64,000 nucleotides of DNA from NCBI RefSeq assembly GCF_038502225.1, contig NC_091323.1, positions 28,820,845 to 28,884,844 on the forward strand, written 5' to 3'. A program made the position numbers and the translations under genes. The notes beneath the pieces are model-generated. The model worked only from the letters and a program-made list of their open reading frames with translations, did no database searches and was not told the origin of the DNA. Each line of letters starts with the position of its first letter. Position 1 is the stretch's first letter. Origin of the DNA: Cherax quadricarinatus (lineage: Eukaryota > Arthropoda > Malacostraca > Decapoda > Parastacidae). Of the stretch, positions 35,640 to 45,564 are shown in pieces.

Positions 35640-37510
35640 TAGGGATAATTGTTGTTACATTTGTGATAACAGGAGTGACAGTATTGATAAAGTAGTGATG
35701 TGATAATTCTCGTGACAATAGTGAATGCCTGTGACTGCACTTATGATAATAGTGACTGTAGGGATGATAGCGACTCTAGTAATCATAATAGCAGTTACTG
35801 TAGTGATGATAATAGCTGTGATTCTGGTGATGGATAATAGTGACTGTAGTGATGGTAATAGCAGTTATTGTAGTGATAATAGCAGTGATTGTAGTTACGA
35901 AAATTATAGTGACTGTAGTGATTATAATAGCAATTACTGTAGTGATGATGAAAGCAGTGACTAGAGATGATAATAGCAGTGAGAGTAGTGAGGATAATAT
36001 CAGTGACTGTAGTGATGACAAAAGCAGTTACTGTAGTGATGATAATAAGTTATTGTAGTGATAATAGCAGTGACTGTAGTGATAATGGCAGTAACTGTAG
36101 TGATAATAGCAGTTATTGTAGTGTTGATCATAGCAGTGACTGTAGTGATGATAATAGCAGTGACTGTAGTGATAATAGCAGTGACAGTAGTGAGAATAGT
36201 GACAGTCATGATAAAAGTAACTGTAATGGTTATAAAAATGTTGACAAGTGATAATAGCAGTGACTAGTGATAATAGCAGTGACTGTAGTGATAATAGCAG
36301 TTATTGTAGTGATAACAGAAATGATTGTAGTGTTGATAATAGTGGTGATTGTAGTGATGATAGATGTGACTGTAGTAATGATAATAGTGACTGTAGTGAT
36401 GGTAATAGCAGTTATTGTAGTGATAATAGCAGTTTTGTAGTTATGATAATTGTAGTGACTGTAGTAATTATAATAATTACTTTAGTGAGGATAACAGCAG
36501 TGACTGTAGTGATAATCGCACTAACTGTAGTGATAACAGCAGTTATTGTAGTGTTGATAATAGCAGTGACTGTAGTGATGATAATAGTGACTGTAGTGAT
36601 GATAACAGTTATTGTAGTGATAATAGTGACTAGTGATAATCGCAGTAACTGTAGTGATAACAGCAGTTATTGTAGTGTTGATAATAGCAGTGACTGTAGT
36701 GATGATAATAGTGACTGTAGTGATGATAATAGCAGTGACAGTAGTGAGAATAGCAGTGACAGTAGTCATGATAAAAACAGTGACTGTAGTGGTTATAGAA
36801 ATTTTGACTGAAGCGATAATAGCAGTGACTGTAGTGATGGTAATAGCAGTTATTGTAGTGATAATAGTAGTGATTGTAGTTACGAAAATTATAGTGACTG
36901 TAGTGATTATAATAGCAATTACTGTAATGATGATGAAAGCAGTGACTAGAGATGATAATAGCAGTGAGAGTAGTGAGGATAATAGCAGTGACTGTAGTGA
37001 TGATAAAATCAGGTACTGTAGTAATGATAATAGTAATTGTAGTGATGATAATAGCAGTTATTGTAGTGATGATAATAGCAGTGACTGTAGTGATAATAAT
37101 AGCGTTATTGAAGTGATGATAATAGTTATTGTAGTTATAATAATAGCAGTGACTAGTTATTATAATAGGGGTGACTGTAGTGATAATATCAGTTACTGTA
37201 GTGGTTATAATAGCAGTTATTGTAGTGATGATAATAACAGTGGCTGTAGTGATGATAATAACAGTGGCTGTAGCGATGATAACAATGTAGCGATAATAGC
37301 AGTGACTAGTGATGATAATAGCTGTGACTAGTGATAACAGTGACAGTAGTGAGGATAATAGCAGTGCCTGTAGTGGTGATAAAAACATTGACAGTAGTGA
37401 TGATAATAACAGTGTAGTGATCTTAATAGCAGTGGCAGTAGGGATGATAGTGATGATAAAAGCAGCGACTGTAGTGATAGTGGTGATAAAAGCTGAGACT
37501 AATGATGATA
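35640..37510. repeat. Second degenerate AGTGACTGTAGTGATAATAGC array
   Basis: The same family as 33545-34695. Several stretches repeat inside it (for example around 36540 and 36660), and 36950-37510 closely matches 33950-34700, so a block of the region has been tandemly duplicated. Confidence 0.85.
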
Positions 37511-37685
37511 ATAGCATTGACAGTAGAGTTGAGGCTGCCTGCAACTTTGCCATACTACAGCTGTATTTATGCAGCCCCACAAATAGTGACTTGGGTGCAC
37601 TTTCACCAAGAAGATTTTTAATTTCATCTTCCCTATCTGGGAGATGGTCCGATTCATCTCTGGTGTCGAGTTTCACTTTAGGTCT
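37511..37685 (-). pseudogene. Third, partial copy of recoded-family C-terminus
   Basis: Matches 34700-34870 almost base for base. The minus strand reads KLDTRDESDHLPDREDEIKNL followed by the same text, with a 1-base difference that changes the frame after GES. Upstream sequence stops at about 37685, where a Penelope-tail region begins. It is the other end of the tandem duplication. Confidence 0.7.
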
Positions 37686-37799
37686 GAAACGATATATTTC
37701 AGACTATGGAACAATATTCTTCTCCAGACTGATGGACTGACCACCTCAAAACTTCAAGGGTGATGGACTGATTACATCGTCTTCCCGTCTTCTGCTTCT

Positions 37800-37905
37800 A
37801 TCAACGTTACTGTACTCGACTGAAGAAGCCTACTGTGTAGGCGAAACGTTTCGAAATAAAGATACCTAACTGTTGCATATGTGTCTTACCTAACAACAAT
37901 AGTTG
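37800..37905 (+). mobile_element. Penelope-like 3' tail
   Basis: CTGAAGAAGCCTACTGTGTA followed by GGCGAAACGTTTCGAAATAAAG is a Penelope-type 3' end. GCCTAC and GTAGGC form a 6-bp stem with a TGT loop directly before GAAACG. No coding sequence is attached. Confidence 0.65.
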
Positions 37906-37919
37906 TGGTAGTGATGGTG

Positions 37920-38460
37920 ATACTGTTACACTAATGGTCGCCTCCCTGTACTCGCCTAGTTGTCTTTGCAGGGGTCGATTCATAGGTCTTATTGACTTGT
38001 TTCCCGTATTCATACCTACTCTTGAAGCTGTGTAGTGTTGTCCTTCACCTTATCCATCTAGTGCATTCCATTTCCTCATAACCATCAGACCGAAATGGTA
38101 CTTCCTAATATCTCTGTGGTACATCTGCGTCTTCGGCTACCATCTGTGTCCCCTGGCTCCATGTCCTCGCATTTAAAATAATCGGACCATATCCACTCTA
38201 ATCCTCCGAGCATTTTGTATGTAATGAGTATGTCTCACCTGGCCCTCCTCAGTGTTGCTGAGTTTAGTTCCTTAGTAGTCCAGTTTTCTCAGTTCCTGTC
38301 TCATTGTCGTTGCGAACCTTTAGTTCTTTCCTAATTTCTTAACATGGTTGATCACGTGCGGGCTCCATACTGGCGCTGCATACTCCAAGATAGCTTTAAT
38401 GTACAGTATATTGTTTGTGGCCTAAATTAATCTTTGTTCAGCTTCCTGAACGATGGTCTT
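37920..38460 (-). pseudogene. LINE family A-like C-terminal fragments
   Basis: The minus strand gives LEYAAPVWSPHVINHVK (about 38350-38400), a typical post-RT LINE segment, and nearer the 3' end a VMRKWNALD block and SFKSRYE (about 38000-38080). Stops and frameshifts are many. It is a decayed 5'-truncated LINE in the same orientation as family A at 20.8 kb. Confidence 0.65.
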
Positions 38461-38474
38461 TCTTCTGTTTGTGT

Positions 38475-38700
38475 GTGTACTCACCAAGTTGTGTTTGCCT
38501 GGGTCGTGACTCGGCTCCTGGCCCTGGATCCTAGACTACATTGATCTGCATCACTGATTTCTGGCCTCTCTTGTCTTTTCATATCTACTCTTGAAGCTGT
38601 GTATTAAGTTTACCTCCACCACCTCCTCATCCAAGACATTCCACTTATCAACAACCCCGAGACTAAAGAGATACTTCCCAACATTGCCAGTAATGCAGAG
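38475..38700 (-). pseudogene. LINE family A 3' tail, second fragment
   Basis: It carries GTGTACTCACC at 38485, as at 20762. The minus strand reads DKWNVLDEEVVEV and HSFKSRYEK (about 38590-38660), the terminal LINE signature. Short and non-functional. Confidence 0.65.
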
Positions 38701-38860
38701 CCTCAAGGTTAACACTTGTTTGCCTTTTTAAAACAAGTAAAAAACTTATTTTTCCTACAACACATAAATGTTATTTAACTATATAAGTTGTATTTTATAA
38801 ATGTAGCCTGGACAGATACTTAAATGTGTTTGAAACCTGGGAGTCAGGCTAAGCTGAGCT

Positions 38861-39480
38861 ATGGAACACTGGACAGCTTTACTGTACTCACCGTCCTCTC
38901 GGGAGTATTGGGACTATGAGTTTGTCAAAGCAGTAGTCCTGGAGACTTTTGTCTCGGTACCAGCCAAATATCAACTAAAATTTCGTAATCTTCGTTGGAA
39001 TAACAATGAAATTAATCACGATTTTGCACAGGTGGTGGCATGCTGTGGTGGGTGGCTATTATTTCCATAAATTGGTGCAATTAATCTTGCTCGCAGCACA
39101 ATAGACGATGGCTAGGAATATCTGGAGCACAAGGAAGTAGAAACAAGTCGTTGTGTAAGTTCGCAAAATTGCACATCCAGTACGTGCGATGTGCATCACG
39201 TTGTTGAACGACAAAGATCTCTTATTCGGTCTCGGCACATTCAAGCAAGACCTGGTAATAACTATTGCAATAATACATCTAAGAGGTCTTGTGTACCTGG
39301 TCTAGTACAGGTTGTCGAGATAATTGCAAACAGTCAACCAGTGCCTGGTCTGAGCAGACCACAAAACTTGTCTTAGTATAAGATGCAGAATCAGTTGCAA
39401 AAGGGCTCATATTGACAAAAGCCAGGACACGTTCACGAACTGTGTTTCAGAATGCAGAATGAGGAAACTCAGTGCCAGCA
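38861..39480 (+). other. Possible decayed retroelement gag-like segment
   Basis: A 69-codon frame (38861-39070) carries AKYQLKFRNLRW and NHDFAQ, loosely like the SCAN/gag region of some LTR elements. Text after the stop could continue in other frames. No zinc knuckle or protease is clear. It may equally be random open sequence; I would not assign a function. Confidence 0.25.
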
Positions 39481-40055
39481 TACTCAGTTTCGATCTCCTG
39501 TGATCTATGTCAATTTAGTAGTAAAAAACCCTCGTCGACTGGAAATGAAAAACGAGCAGGAAGAGGAAACAGGATAGGCACGGCCGTATCGGGTGAGAGT
39601 GACGGCTTGGATGTACACACCCTACCTGCCAGGTAGTGAAGATTGCCATGCGTCTTATGTATTCATAAGTCATTAACTGACGTTCTTGCTTTAAGGGACT
39701 CTAAGCTTGTTGTACTTTGTTTCAGTCCTCAAGCAGTAAGTATACTGGGGCTAACGATATACTAGAGGCCTATGGCAAGGCAATATCTAGCCTTCCCAGA
39801 TACACTTTTTTGAAGGATTTAATGGTCTGTATGATTGCCTCTCTTATGACTTGAGCGGTCATGACGCGCCATTACTGTTTGAAAATTGTGTGTTAACGTT
39901 GGATAGAGAGAGAGAAGCTTTCGTGGTCTCCAGCACTGACACTAACTTCTGGGATGATCAAAATAAAAAGCATAACGTTGTCAACCCAACACGACGCTGA
40001 ATTACAACTTCCCCCTTATTTTTTTCCATCATTCAAAGGTTAAGTGTTGTACATT
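39481..40055. other. Unique spacer, nothing recognised
   Basis: Mixed-composition DNA with a short GAGAGAGAGA tract at 39907. No gene or repeat family recognised. Confidence 0.5.
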
Positions 40056-40074
40056 TGAATTTCTTATTTCTTAC

Positions 40075-40745
40075 TATAACCTTTGGTCTGGCATTGACCT
40101 TTAACTTGGCATTGGCCTTTAACCTGGCATTGACCTTTCATATGGCAGTGATCTTTAATATGGCATTGACTTTTGACCTGGCATTGATCTTTGATATGAT
40201 GGCATTGACTTTTGATATGTCATTAACCTTTTACCTGGCATGGACCTTTGATGTCATTGACCTTTGACCTGGCATGGACCTTTGATATGTCATTGACCTT
40301 TGACCTGGCATGGACCTTTGATGTGGCATTGACCTTTGACCTGACATTGACCTTTGACCTGGTGCTGACCTTTGGCTTGGCATTGACCTTTGACTTGACC
40401 TTTGACCTGGCATTGATCTTTGGCTTGGCACTAACTTTTGCCTTTGCATTGACCTTTGACTTGGCATTGATCTTTAATCTGGCATTGACCTTTAACCTGG
40501 CATGGACCTTTGATATGGCATTGACCTTTGACCTGGCATGAACCTTTGATATGTCATTGACCTTTGACTGGCATGGACCTTTGATGTGGCATTGACCTTT
40601 GACCTGGCATGGACCTTTGTTGTGGCATTGACCTTTGACCTGGCATGGACCTTTGATATGTCATTGACCTTTGACCTGGCATGGACCTTTGATATGGGAT
40701 TGATCTTTGACCTGACATTGACCTTTGGCTTAGCCCTAACTTTCT
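40075..40745. repeat. 18-bp minisatellite, about 37 copies
   Basis: The unit is CATTGACCTTTGACCTGG with variants CATGGACCTTTGATATGG and GATGTGG. Because 18 is a multiple of 3, long open frames occur on both strands without meaning. Confidence 0.92.
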
Positions 40746-40889
40746 CCTTGGCATGCAAGGTCGCTTTAAGAAGGTCTCTCAATACCCTCACTTCCCATGT
40801 AGTTGAACCATGTAATTATTATATTATCATTACTATTTTTATTACTATTTTATTTTATTATAAAATTTTTTATTTTATTACTTTCATGG

Positions 40890-41075
40890 GGAAGCTCTAA
40901 ACTGGTAGGGGTCATACGGCACCTAGGGAATGGGTGGCAAGCAGGTTCATTCCAAGGAACGGGAGGCTAGCTCTGACTCCTCGAATCAAGGCGCCGCCTT
41001 TGAGGGGGCCGAGAGCTGGAATACCCAATATACCAGTTGCTGTATTAACCTTGCGGGTTTAGCGTTTTCTCCAAA
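40890..41075. mobile_element. SINE-like dispersed repeat
   Basis: Contains GTAGGGGTCATACGGCACCT and CTTGCGGGTTTAGCG, resembling the CTACGGGTTTAGCGC core of the SINE at 31.3 kb. Ends are not defined. Confidence 0.45.
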
Positions 41076-41186
41076 GACTTGACAGTTGGTGTACCACGTT
41101 CTCCAGCTGGTGCGTGCATTTCTCAACCAACTGCCTTTCCTTCATTTCTGAACGTTCTAATGTGCTACGGAATTTTGTTGGAGTGG

Positions 41187-41485
41187 GTTAGGTTAGGTTG
41201 GGTTGGTTTAGGTTAGAATTAGGATAGGCTGGGTTGGTTTAGGGTAGGTTGGGTTGTTTTAGGTTTGGATTAGGATAGGGTGGGTTTGTTTAGGCTAGGA
41301 TTAGGATAGGTTAGGTTGGGTTGGTTTAGGTTAAGTTAGGTTAGGTTATGTTTAGGTTAGGTTTGGTTAGGTTAGTTTTAGCAAGGTTGATTTAGCTGTC
41401 GGTTTAGCTTCGGTTTAGCTTAGGTTTAGTTAGGTTGGTTCGGGTTAGGTTTAACTAGGTTGGATTAGGTTATATTAATGTATAT
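41187..41485. repeat. Degenerate TTAGG/TTGGG telomere-like tract
   Basis: About 300 bp of GGTTAGGTTGGGTTGGTTTA-type DNA. TTAGG is the ancestral arthropod telomere repeat. This tract is interstitial and strongly mutated (TTTAGG, TTGGG, TAGGATTAGGATAGG). Confidence 0.7.
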
Positions 41486-41589
41486 TAACAGATACGTCTA
41501 ATTAACAGACAACAGCGGGAGGAAGCAAACAGGTGAGTGATGCCTAGGATACCGGGGCATACTGTTAATAGTTAGAACAGTGGTAATTC

Positions 41590-41755
41590 CATATACTTCC
41601 TCATACTTCCTGTGGACGTATATGGGAGTGCCTGGGAGGATATGGGAGTACGTGAGAAGATACGGAAGTATATGGGAGTACGTGGGAGGATACGGAAATA
41701 CGTAGATGTATATGGGAGTACGTTGGAGGATACTGGAGTACTTGGGAAAGACAGA
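41590..41755. repeat. GGGAGTACGTGGGAGGATACG repeats
   Basis: About ten degenerate units of roughly 14-28 bp built from TATGGGAGTACGTGGGAGGA and TACGGAAG. The minus strand gives Tyr/Pro/His-rich frames by composition. Confidence 0.8.
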
Positions 41756-41794
41756 AAGCAGAGGACTTAGATGTCCGTATCTCATACAAGTGTT

Positions 41795-42020
41795 CAAACA
41801 CAGTTTAGACAAATGTCAAATACAATTTAGACAGATGTCAAACACTATTTAGATTTGTCAGTCAATTTAGACATATCAAAGATTATTTAGACATGTCAAA
41901 CACTATTCAGACATGTCAGAAACAATTTAGACATGCCAAAGACATTTTAGATATGTCAAACTATTTGGACATGTCAAGCACAATTTAGACATGTCACACT
42001 ATTCAGGGGTGTCACTAGCA
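41795..42020. repeat. TTTAGACATGTCAAACAC repeats, left part
   Basis: Degenerate copies of a roughly 20-25 bp unit TTTAGACATGTCAAACACAA. The array continues at 42300-42395 beyond a LINE tail. Confidence 0.8.
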
Positions 42021-42299
42021 CGTTAAGAGACAACACAATAAGTGTCAGGGCTCAAGACTGTTCAACTGCCTCCCAGCATACATAAGGGGGATTACCAATA
42101 GACCCCTGGCTGTCTTCAAGCAGGCACTGGACAAGCATCTAAAGTCGGTACCTGACCAACCGGGCTGTGGCTCGTACGTTGGATTGCGTGCAGCCAGCAG
42201 TAACAGCCTGGTTGATCAGGCTCTGATCCACCATGAGGCCTAGTCACAGACTGGGCCGCGTGGGCGTTGACCCCCGGAACTTTCTCCAGGTAAACTCCA
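42021..42299 (+). mobile_element. LINE 3' tail inserted in the TTTAGACATGTC array
   Basis: The plus strand reads NCLPAYIRGITNRPLAVFKQ and LDKHLKSVPDQPG, the C-terminus of a LINE ORF2, then a tail ending CTTTCTCCAGGTAAACTCC. This 3' end is, from memory, one of the most common repeats in decapod DNA. The array resumes directly after it, so it split the array on insertion. Confidence 0.75.
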
Positions 42300-42395
42300 G
42301 GTATGTCATTTACTATTTAGACATGTCATACGCAATGTCGACAGATGTCAAACACTATTTAGACATACTAAGCACAGTTTATACATGTCAAACGC
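42300..42395. repeat. TTTAGACATGTCAAACAC repeats, right part
   Basis: Continuation of the 41795-42020 array: TATTTAGACATGTCATACGC and similar units. Confidence 0.75.
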
Positions 42396-42489
42396 CAAAT
42401 TTGCGTCATGAGGCATTGACAGGCTTATTACCGACGTCTAACCACCTGGCGATGGCGGGGAGTCCTCATTACCGAAGTTAGAGTGGGAC

Positions 42490-42742
42490 TCCTAGTTCTC
42501 CTTTACCTAAGTTCCAGTGTTAAGGATCTGGGACCTGCGCTCAGTCCCAATATTGTGGATCTGGGACCTGCGCTCAGTTCCAGTGTTAAGGATCTGGGAC
42601 CTGCGCTCAGTCCCAGTGTTAATGATCTGGGACTAGATCTCAGTGAGTCCCAGTTAATGGTCTGGAACCTGGTCTCAGTGAGTTCCAGTGTTAAAGGGTC
42701 TGGGACCTGGTCTCAGTGAGTCCCAGTGTTAAGAGTCTGGGA
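42490..42742. repeat. 37-bp GGGACCTGGTCTCAGTGAGT array, left part
   Basis: The unit is GTGTTAAGGGTCTGGGACCT followed by GGTCTCAGTGAGTCCCA. The left part is more variable (GATCTGGGACCTGCGCTCAG). The array is interrupted at 42743 by the Penelope pair. Confidence 0.92.
42732..42742. repeat. 11-bp target site duplication, left copy
   Basis: AGAGTCTGGGA; the right copy is at 45554-45564. The array consensus here is AGGGTCTGGGA, and both flanks share the same A variant, so they descend from one target. Confidence 0.7.
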
Positions 42743-44157
42743 ATATAAACACATATGCAGTATAATGTGATCCTTTATTGACTACGTTTCGCCCACACAG
42801 TGGGCTTTTTCAAGTCACAAACAGAACTACCTGGGGTGGAAGGAACGCGAGTATTTATAGTCAGGTTCAGAATGCTGAGGTCAGGTGGAGAATGCTGCAT
42901 CCGATGATGTACCGAGTGGGGTTATAGAGTCTAAAATCTTGGGTAGCTTGGAAAGGAGATTGAATAAGTTTGTGAGCAGACCTTCTACAGTGTTCTTATG
43001 TGGGATAGCGATGAAGAAGTTTCTTGGCAAGTGGTTCAGCTATGTTGTAGAAGCCACTATTCTGGTTGAAGTTGTCGGATATAGAAATAAGTGATGATTC
43101 CAGGATTCTTCGGTATTGAGTGTTGTCTTCTGTGGCGATAAGTCTTGAGTTTCTGTAGTTTATCAAGTGGTTGTGTGAATTACGGTGTTGTACGCAGGCA
43201 TTCCTTGTGTCGTCAGACCTGCTTGCGTATTGGTGTTCTGAAATACGTGTTTGGAGGTCCCTTGATGTTTCGCCCACGTATAACTTGTTGCAGTCATTAC
43301 AAGGGATTATGTATACCCCTGCAGAGGGTGGAAGCTTGTCCTGTCTATCACTGGTAATGTCCTTGATGGTCGTGGTTGTGGAGGTAGTTACTTGAAATGA
43401 GGTATTGGAAAAGATGTTGGAAACGTGTTTGGCAATGGAGTTGGTGGGGAGGACTATGTATCTCTTCTCGGCAGTGTCTTCTCTGGGTGTGTTGAAGATG
43501 TTTAATGCCCGTCGTCTGCAGTCTCTGATGAAGTGACGAGGATAGTGGAGTTTAGAAAATACTTGTTCAATCATCGTGCATTCTTCTTCAAGAAACTCAT
43601 TGCTGCAGATTCTGAGTGCACGCAGGAAGAAGCCTATAATTACACCACGTTTGGTTTTGGTGTCGTGGTGAGAGTAAAAGTGGAGAAGATCGTTTTGGTT
43701 GGTGGGTTTTCGATAGACTTTAAAACGAAGTTCGTGGTCAGCTTTGCAAAGCAGAACATCAAGGAAAGAAAGAGTGTTGTCGACTTCTTCTTCAAGTGTG
43801 AACTGGATTGAAGGCTCGACCTGGTTGAGCTTGTCTTGGAGAGCTTGAACATTGAAGCGTTTAGGAGTTATGAGGAGAATGTCGTCAACATAACGGAACC
43901 AGGTGACAGACGAAGGAATAATGGTGGAGAAACGTTCGGCTTCTAGATGTTCCATGTATAGGTTCGCCAGGACCGCACTGAGTGGCGAACCCATGGGTAG
44001 TCCAAAAGTCTGCTGAAAGAGGTGATTTTCGAAAGAGAAACACGTAAAGCCAACACATAGTTCAACAAGGTCGATGAAATCGCTGGCTAGAATGGGAAGA
44101 TCAAGTGAATCGTCAATTTTCCTGAGCAAGAGATCGATGGCTTGTGTAGTAGGTACT
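42743..44157 (-). mobile_element. Penelope-like element, left (minus) copy
   Basis: Reading leftwards: a truncated 5' end near 44157, RT and endonuclease, a stop at 42996, then a 3' tail with CCCACTGTGTGGGCGAAACG (42783-42802, complement), GTAGTCAATAAAGGATC and GTGTTTATATTC. The arm is a near-perfect inverted copy of 44158-45553, with a spacer of about 50 bp (44107-44158) that belongs to this longer left copy. Confidence 0.9.
42996..44129 (-). CDS. Penelope-like RT with GIY-YIG endonuclease (5'-truncated)
   Basis: A 377-codon open frame, part of a longer frame that runs upstream to about 44157. It holds the second half of a Penelope-type reverse transcriptase: FGLPMGSPLSAVLANLYME, then RYVDDILLI (the catalytic YxDD), LSFLDVLLCK and VYRKPTNQNDLLH. 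A C-terminal GIY-YIG nuclease follows: GVYIIPCNDC, KLYVGETSRD and LQTRISEHQYA. Such enzymes nick DNA and prime reverse transcription at the cut. The N-terminal RT fingers are missing, so the copy cannot encode a full enzyme, although the remaining frame has no stop. It differs from the right copy at only about five residues, so the pair is young. Confidence 0.9.
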   Translation of the reverse strand: MLRKIDDSLDLPILASDFIDLVELCVGFTCFSFENHLFQQTFGLPMGSPLSAVLANLYMEHLEAERFSTIIPSSVTWFRYVDDILLITPKRFNVQALQDKLNQVEPSIQFTLEEEVDNTLSFLDVLLCKADHELRFKVYRKPTNQNDLLHFYSHHDTKTKRGVIIGFFLRALRICSNEFLEEECTMIEQVFSKLHYPRHFIRDCRRRALNIFNTPREDTAEKRYIVLPTNSIAKHVSNIFSNTSFQVTTSTTTTIKDITSDRQDKLPPSAGVYIIPCNDCNKLYVGETSRDLQTRISEHQYASRSDDTRNACVQHRNSHNHLINYRNSRLIATEDNTQYRRILESSLISISDNFNQNSGFYNIAEPLAKKLLHRYPT

Positions 44158-45263
44158 TTGATCTTCCCATTCCAGCCAGCGATTTCATCGACCTTGTTGA
44201 ACTATGTGTTGGCTTTACGTGTTTCTCTTTCGAAAATCACCTCTTTCAGCAGACTTTTGGACTACCCATGGGTTCGCCACTCAGTGCGGTCCTGGCGAAC
44301 CTATACATGGAACATCTAGAAGCCGAACGTTTCTCCACCATTATTCCTTCGTCTGTCACCTGGTTCCGTTATGTTGACGACATTCTCCTCATAACTCCTA
44401 AACGCTTCAATGTTCAAGCTCTCCAAGACAAGCTCAACCAGGTCGAGCCTTCAATCCAGTTCACACTTGAAGAAGAAGTCGACAACACTCTTTCTTTCCT
44501 TGATGTTCTGCTTTGCAAAGCTGACCACGAACTTCGTTTTAAAGTCTATCGAAAACCCACCAACCAAAACGATCTTCTCCACTTTTACTCTCACCACGAC
44601 ACCAAAACCAAACGTGGTGTAATTATAGGCTTCTTCCTGCGTGCACTCAGAATCTGCAGCAATGAGTTTCTTGAAGAATGCACGATGATTGAACAAGTAT
44701 TTTCTAAACTCCACTATCCTCGTCACTTCATCAGAGACTGCAGACGACGGGCATTAAACATCTTCAACACACCCAGAGAAGACACTGCCGAGAAGAGATA
44801 CATAGTCCTCCCCACCAACTCCATTGCCAAACACGTTTCCAACATCTTTTCCAATACCTCATTTCAAGTATCTACCTCCACAACCACGACCATCAAGGAC
44901 ATTACCAGTGATAGACAGGACAAGCTTCCACCCTCTGCAGGGGTATACATAATCCCTTGTAATGACTGCAAGAAGTTATACATGGGCGAAACATCAAGGG
45001 ACCTCCAAACACGTATTTCAGAACACCAATACGCAAGCAGGTCTGACGACACAAGGAATGCCTGCGTACAACACCGTAATTCACACAACCACTTGATAAA
45101 CTACAGAAACTCAAGACTTATCGCCACAGAAGACAACACTCAATACCGAAGAATCCTGGAATCATCACTTATTTCTATATCCGACAACTTCAACCAGAAT
45201 AGTGGCTTCTACAACATAGCTGAACCACTTGCCAAGAAACTTCTTCATCGCTATCCCACATAA
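44142..45263 (+). CDS. Penelope-like RT with GIY-YIG endonuclease (right copy)
   Basis: A 373-codon frame matching the left copy: LPMGSPLSAVLANLYMEHLE, RYVDDILLI near 44366, VYRKPTNQND, then the GIY-YIG domain with GVYIIPCNDC and KLYMGETSRD near 44940-45010. Differences from the left copy include a missing Glu in the EEECTMIE run, Pro for Leu near the start, and Lys/Met for Asn/Val in the GIY-YIG motif. The start used here lies in the spacer; coding homology begins at about 44158. Truncation makes it non-autonomous. Confidence 0.9.
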   Translation: MCSRYFDLPIPASDFIDLVELCVGFTCFSFENHLFQQTFGLPMGSPLSAVLANLYMEHLEAERFSTIIPSSVTWFRYVDDILLITPKRFNVQALQDKLNQVEPSIQFTLEEEVDNTLSFLDVLLCKADHELRFKVYRKPTNQNDLLHFYSHHDTKTKRGVIIGFFLRALRICSNEFLEECTMIEQVFSKLHYPRHFIRDCRRRALNIFNTPREDTAEKRYIVLPTNSIAKHVSNIFSNTSFQVSTSTTTTIKDITSDRQDKLPPSAGVYIIPCNDCKKLYMGETSRDLQTRISEHQYASRSDDTRNACVQHRNSHNHLINYRNSRLIATEDNTQYRRILESSLISISDNFNQNSGFYNIAEPLAKKLLHRYPT

Positions 45264-45553
45264 GAACACTGTAGAAGGTCTGCTCACAAACTTATTCAAT
45301 CTCCTTTCCAAGCTACCCAAGATTTTAGACTCTATAACCCCACTCGGTACATCATCAGATGCAGCATTCTCCACCTGACCTCAGCATTCTGAACCTGACT
45401 ATAAATACTCGCGTTCCTTCCACCCCAGGTAGTTCTGTTTGTGACTTGAAAAAGCCCACTGTGTGGGCGAAACGTAGTCAATAAAAGATCACATTATACT
45501 GCATATGTGTTTATATTTCCATTGTGTTGGTATTTTATACCATTTATTTCCAC
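44158..45553 (+). mobile_element. Penelope-like element, right (plus) copy
   Basis: A head-to-head inverted copy of the left element. It is 5'-truncated about 50 bp deeper than the left copy and runs to GTGTTTATATTTCC plus about 30 bp more (45520-45553) that the left copy lacks. The tail carries CCCACTGTGTGGGCGAAACG at about 45459 and GTAGTCAATAAAAG. Confidence 0.9.
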
Positions 45554-45564
45554 AGAGTCTGGGA
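45554..45564. repeat. 11-bp target site duplication, right copy
   Basis: AGAGTCTGGGA, identical to 42732-42742. The 37-bp array continues directly after it. Confidence 0.7.

Noticed and set aside
34080..37480. Asp/Ser/Cys-rich plus-strand proteins and Ile/Thr/His-rich minus-strand proteins
   Set aside because: They come from degenerate tandem arrays with no start context and many frame changes.
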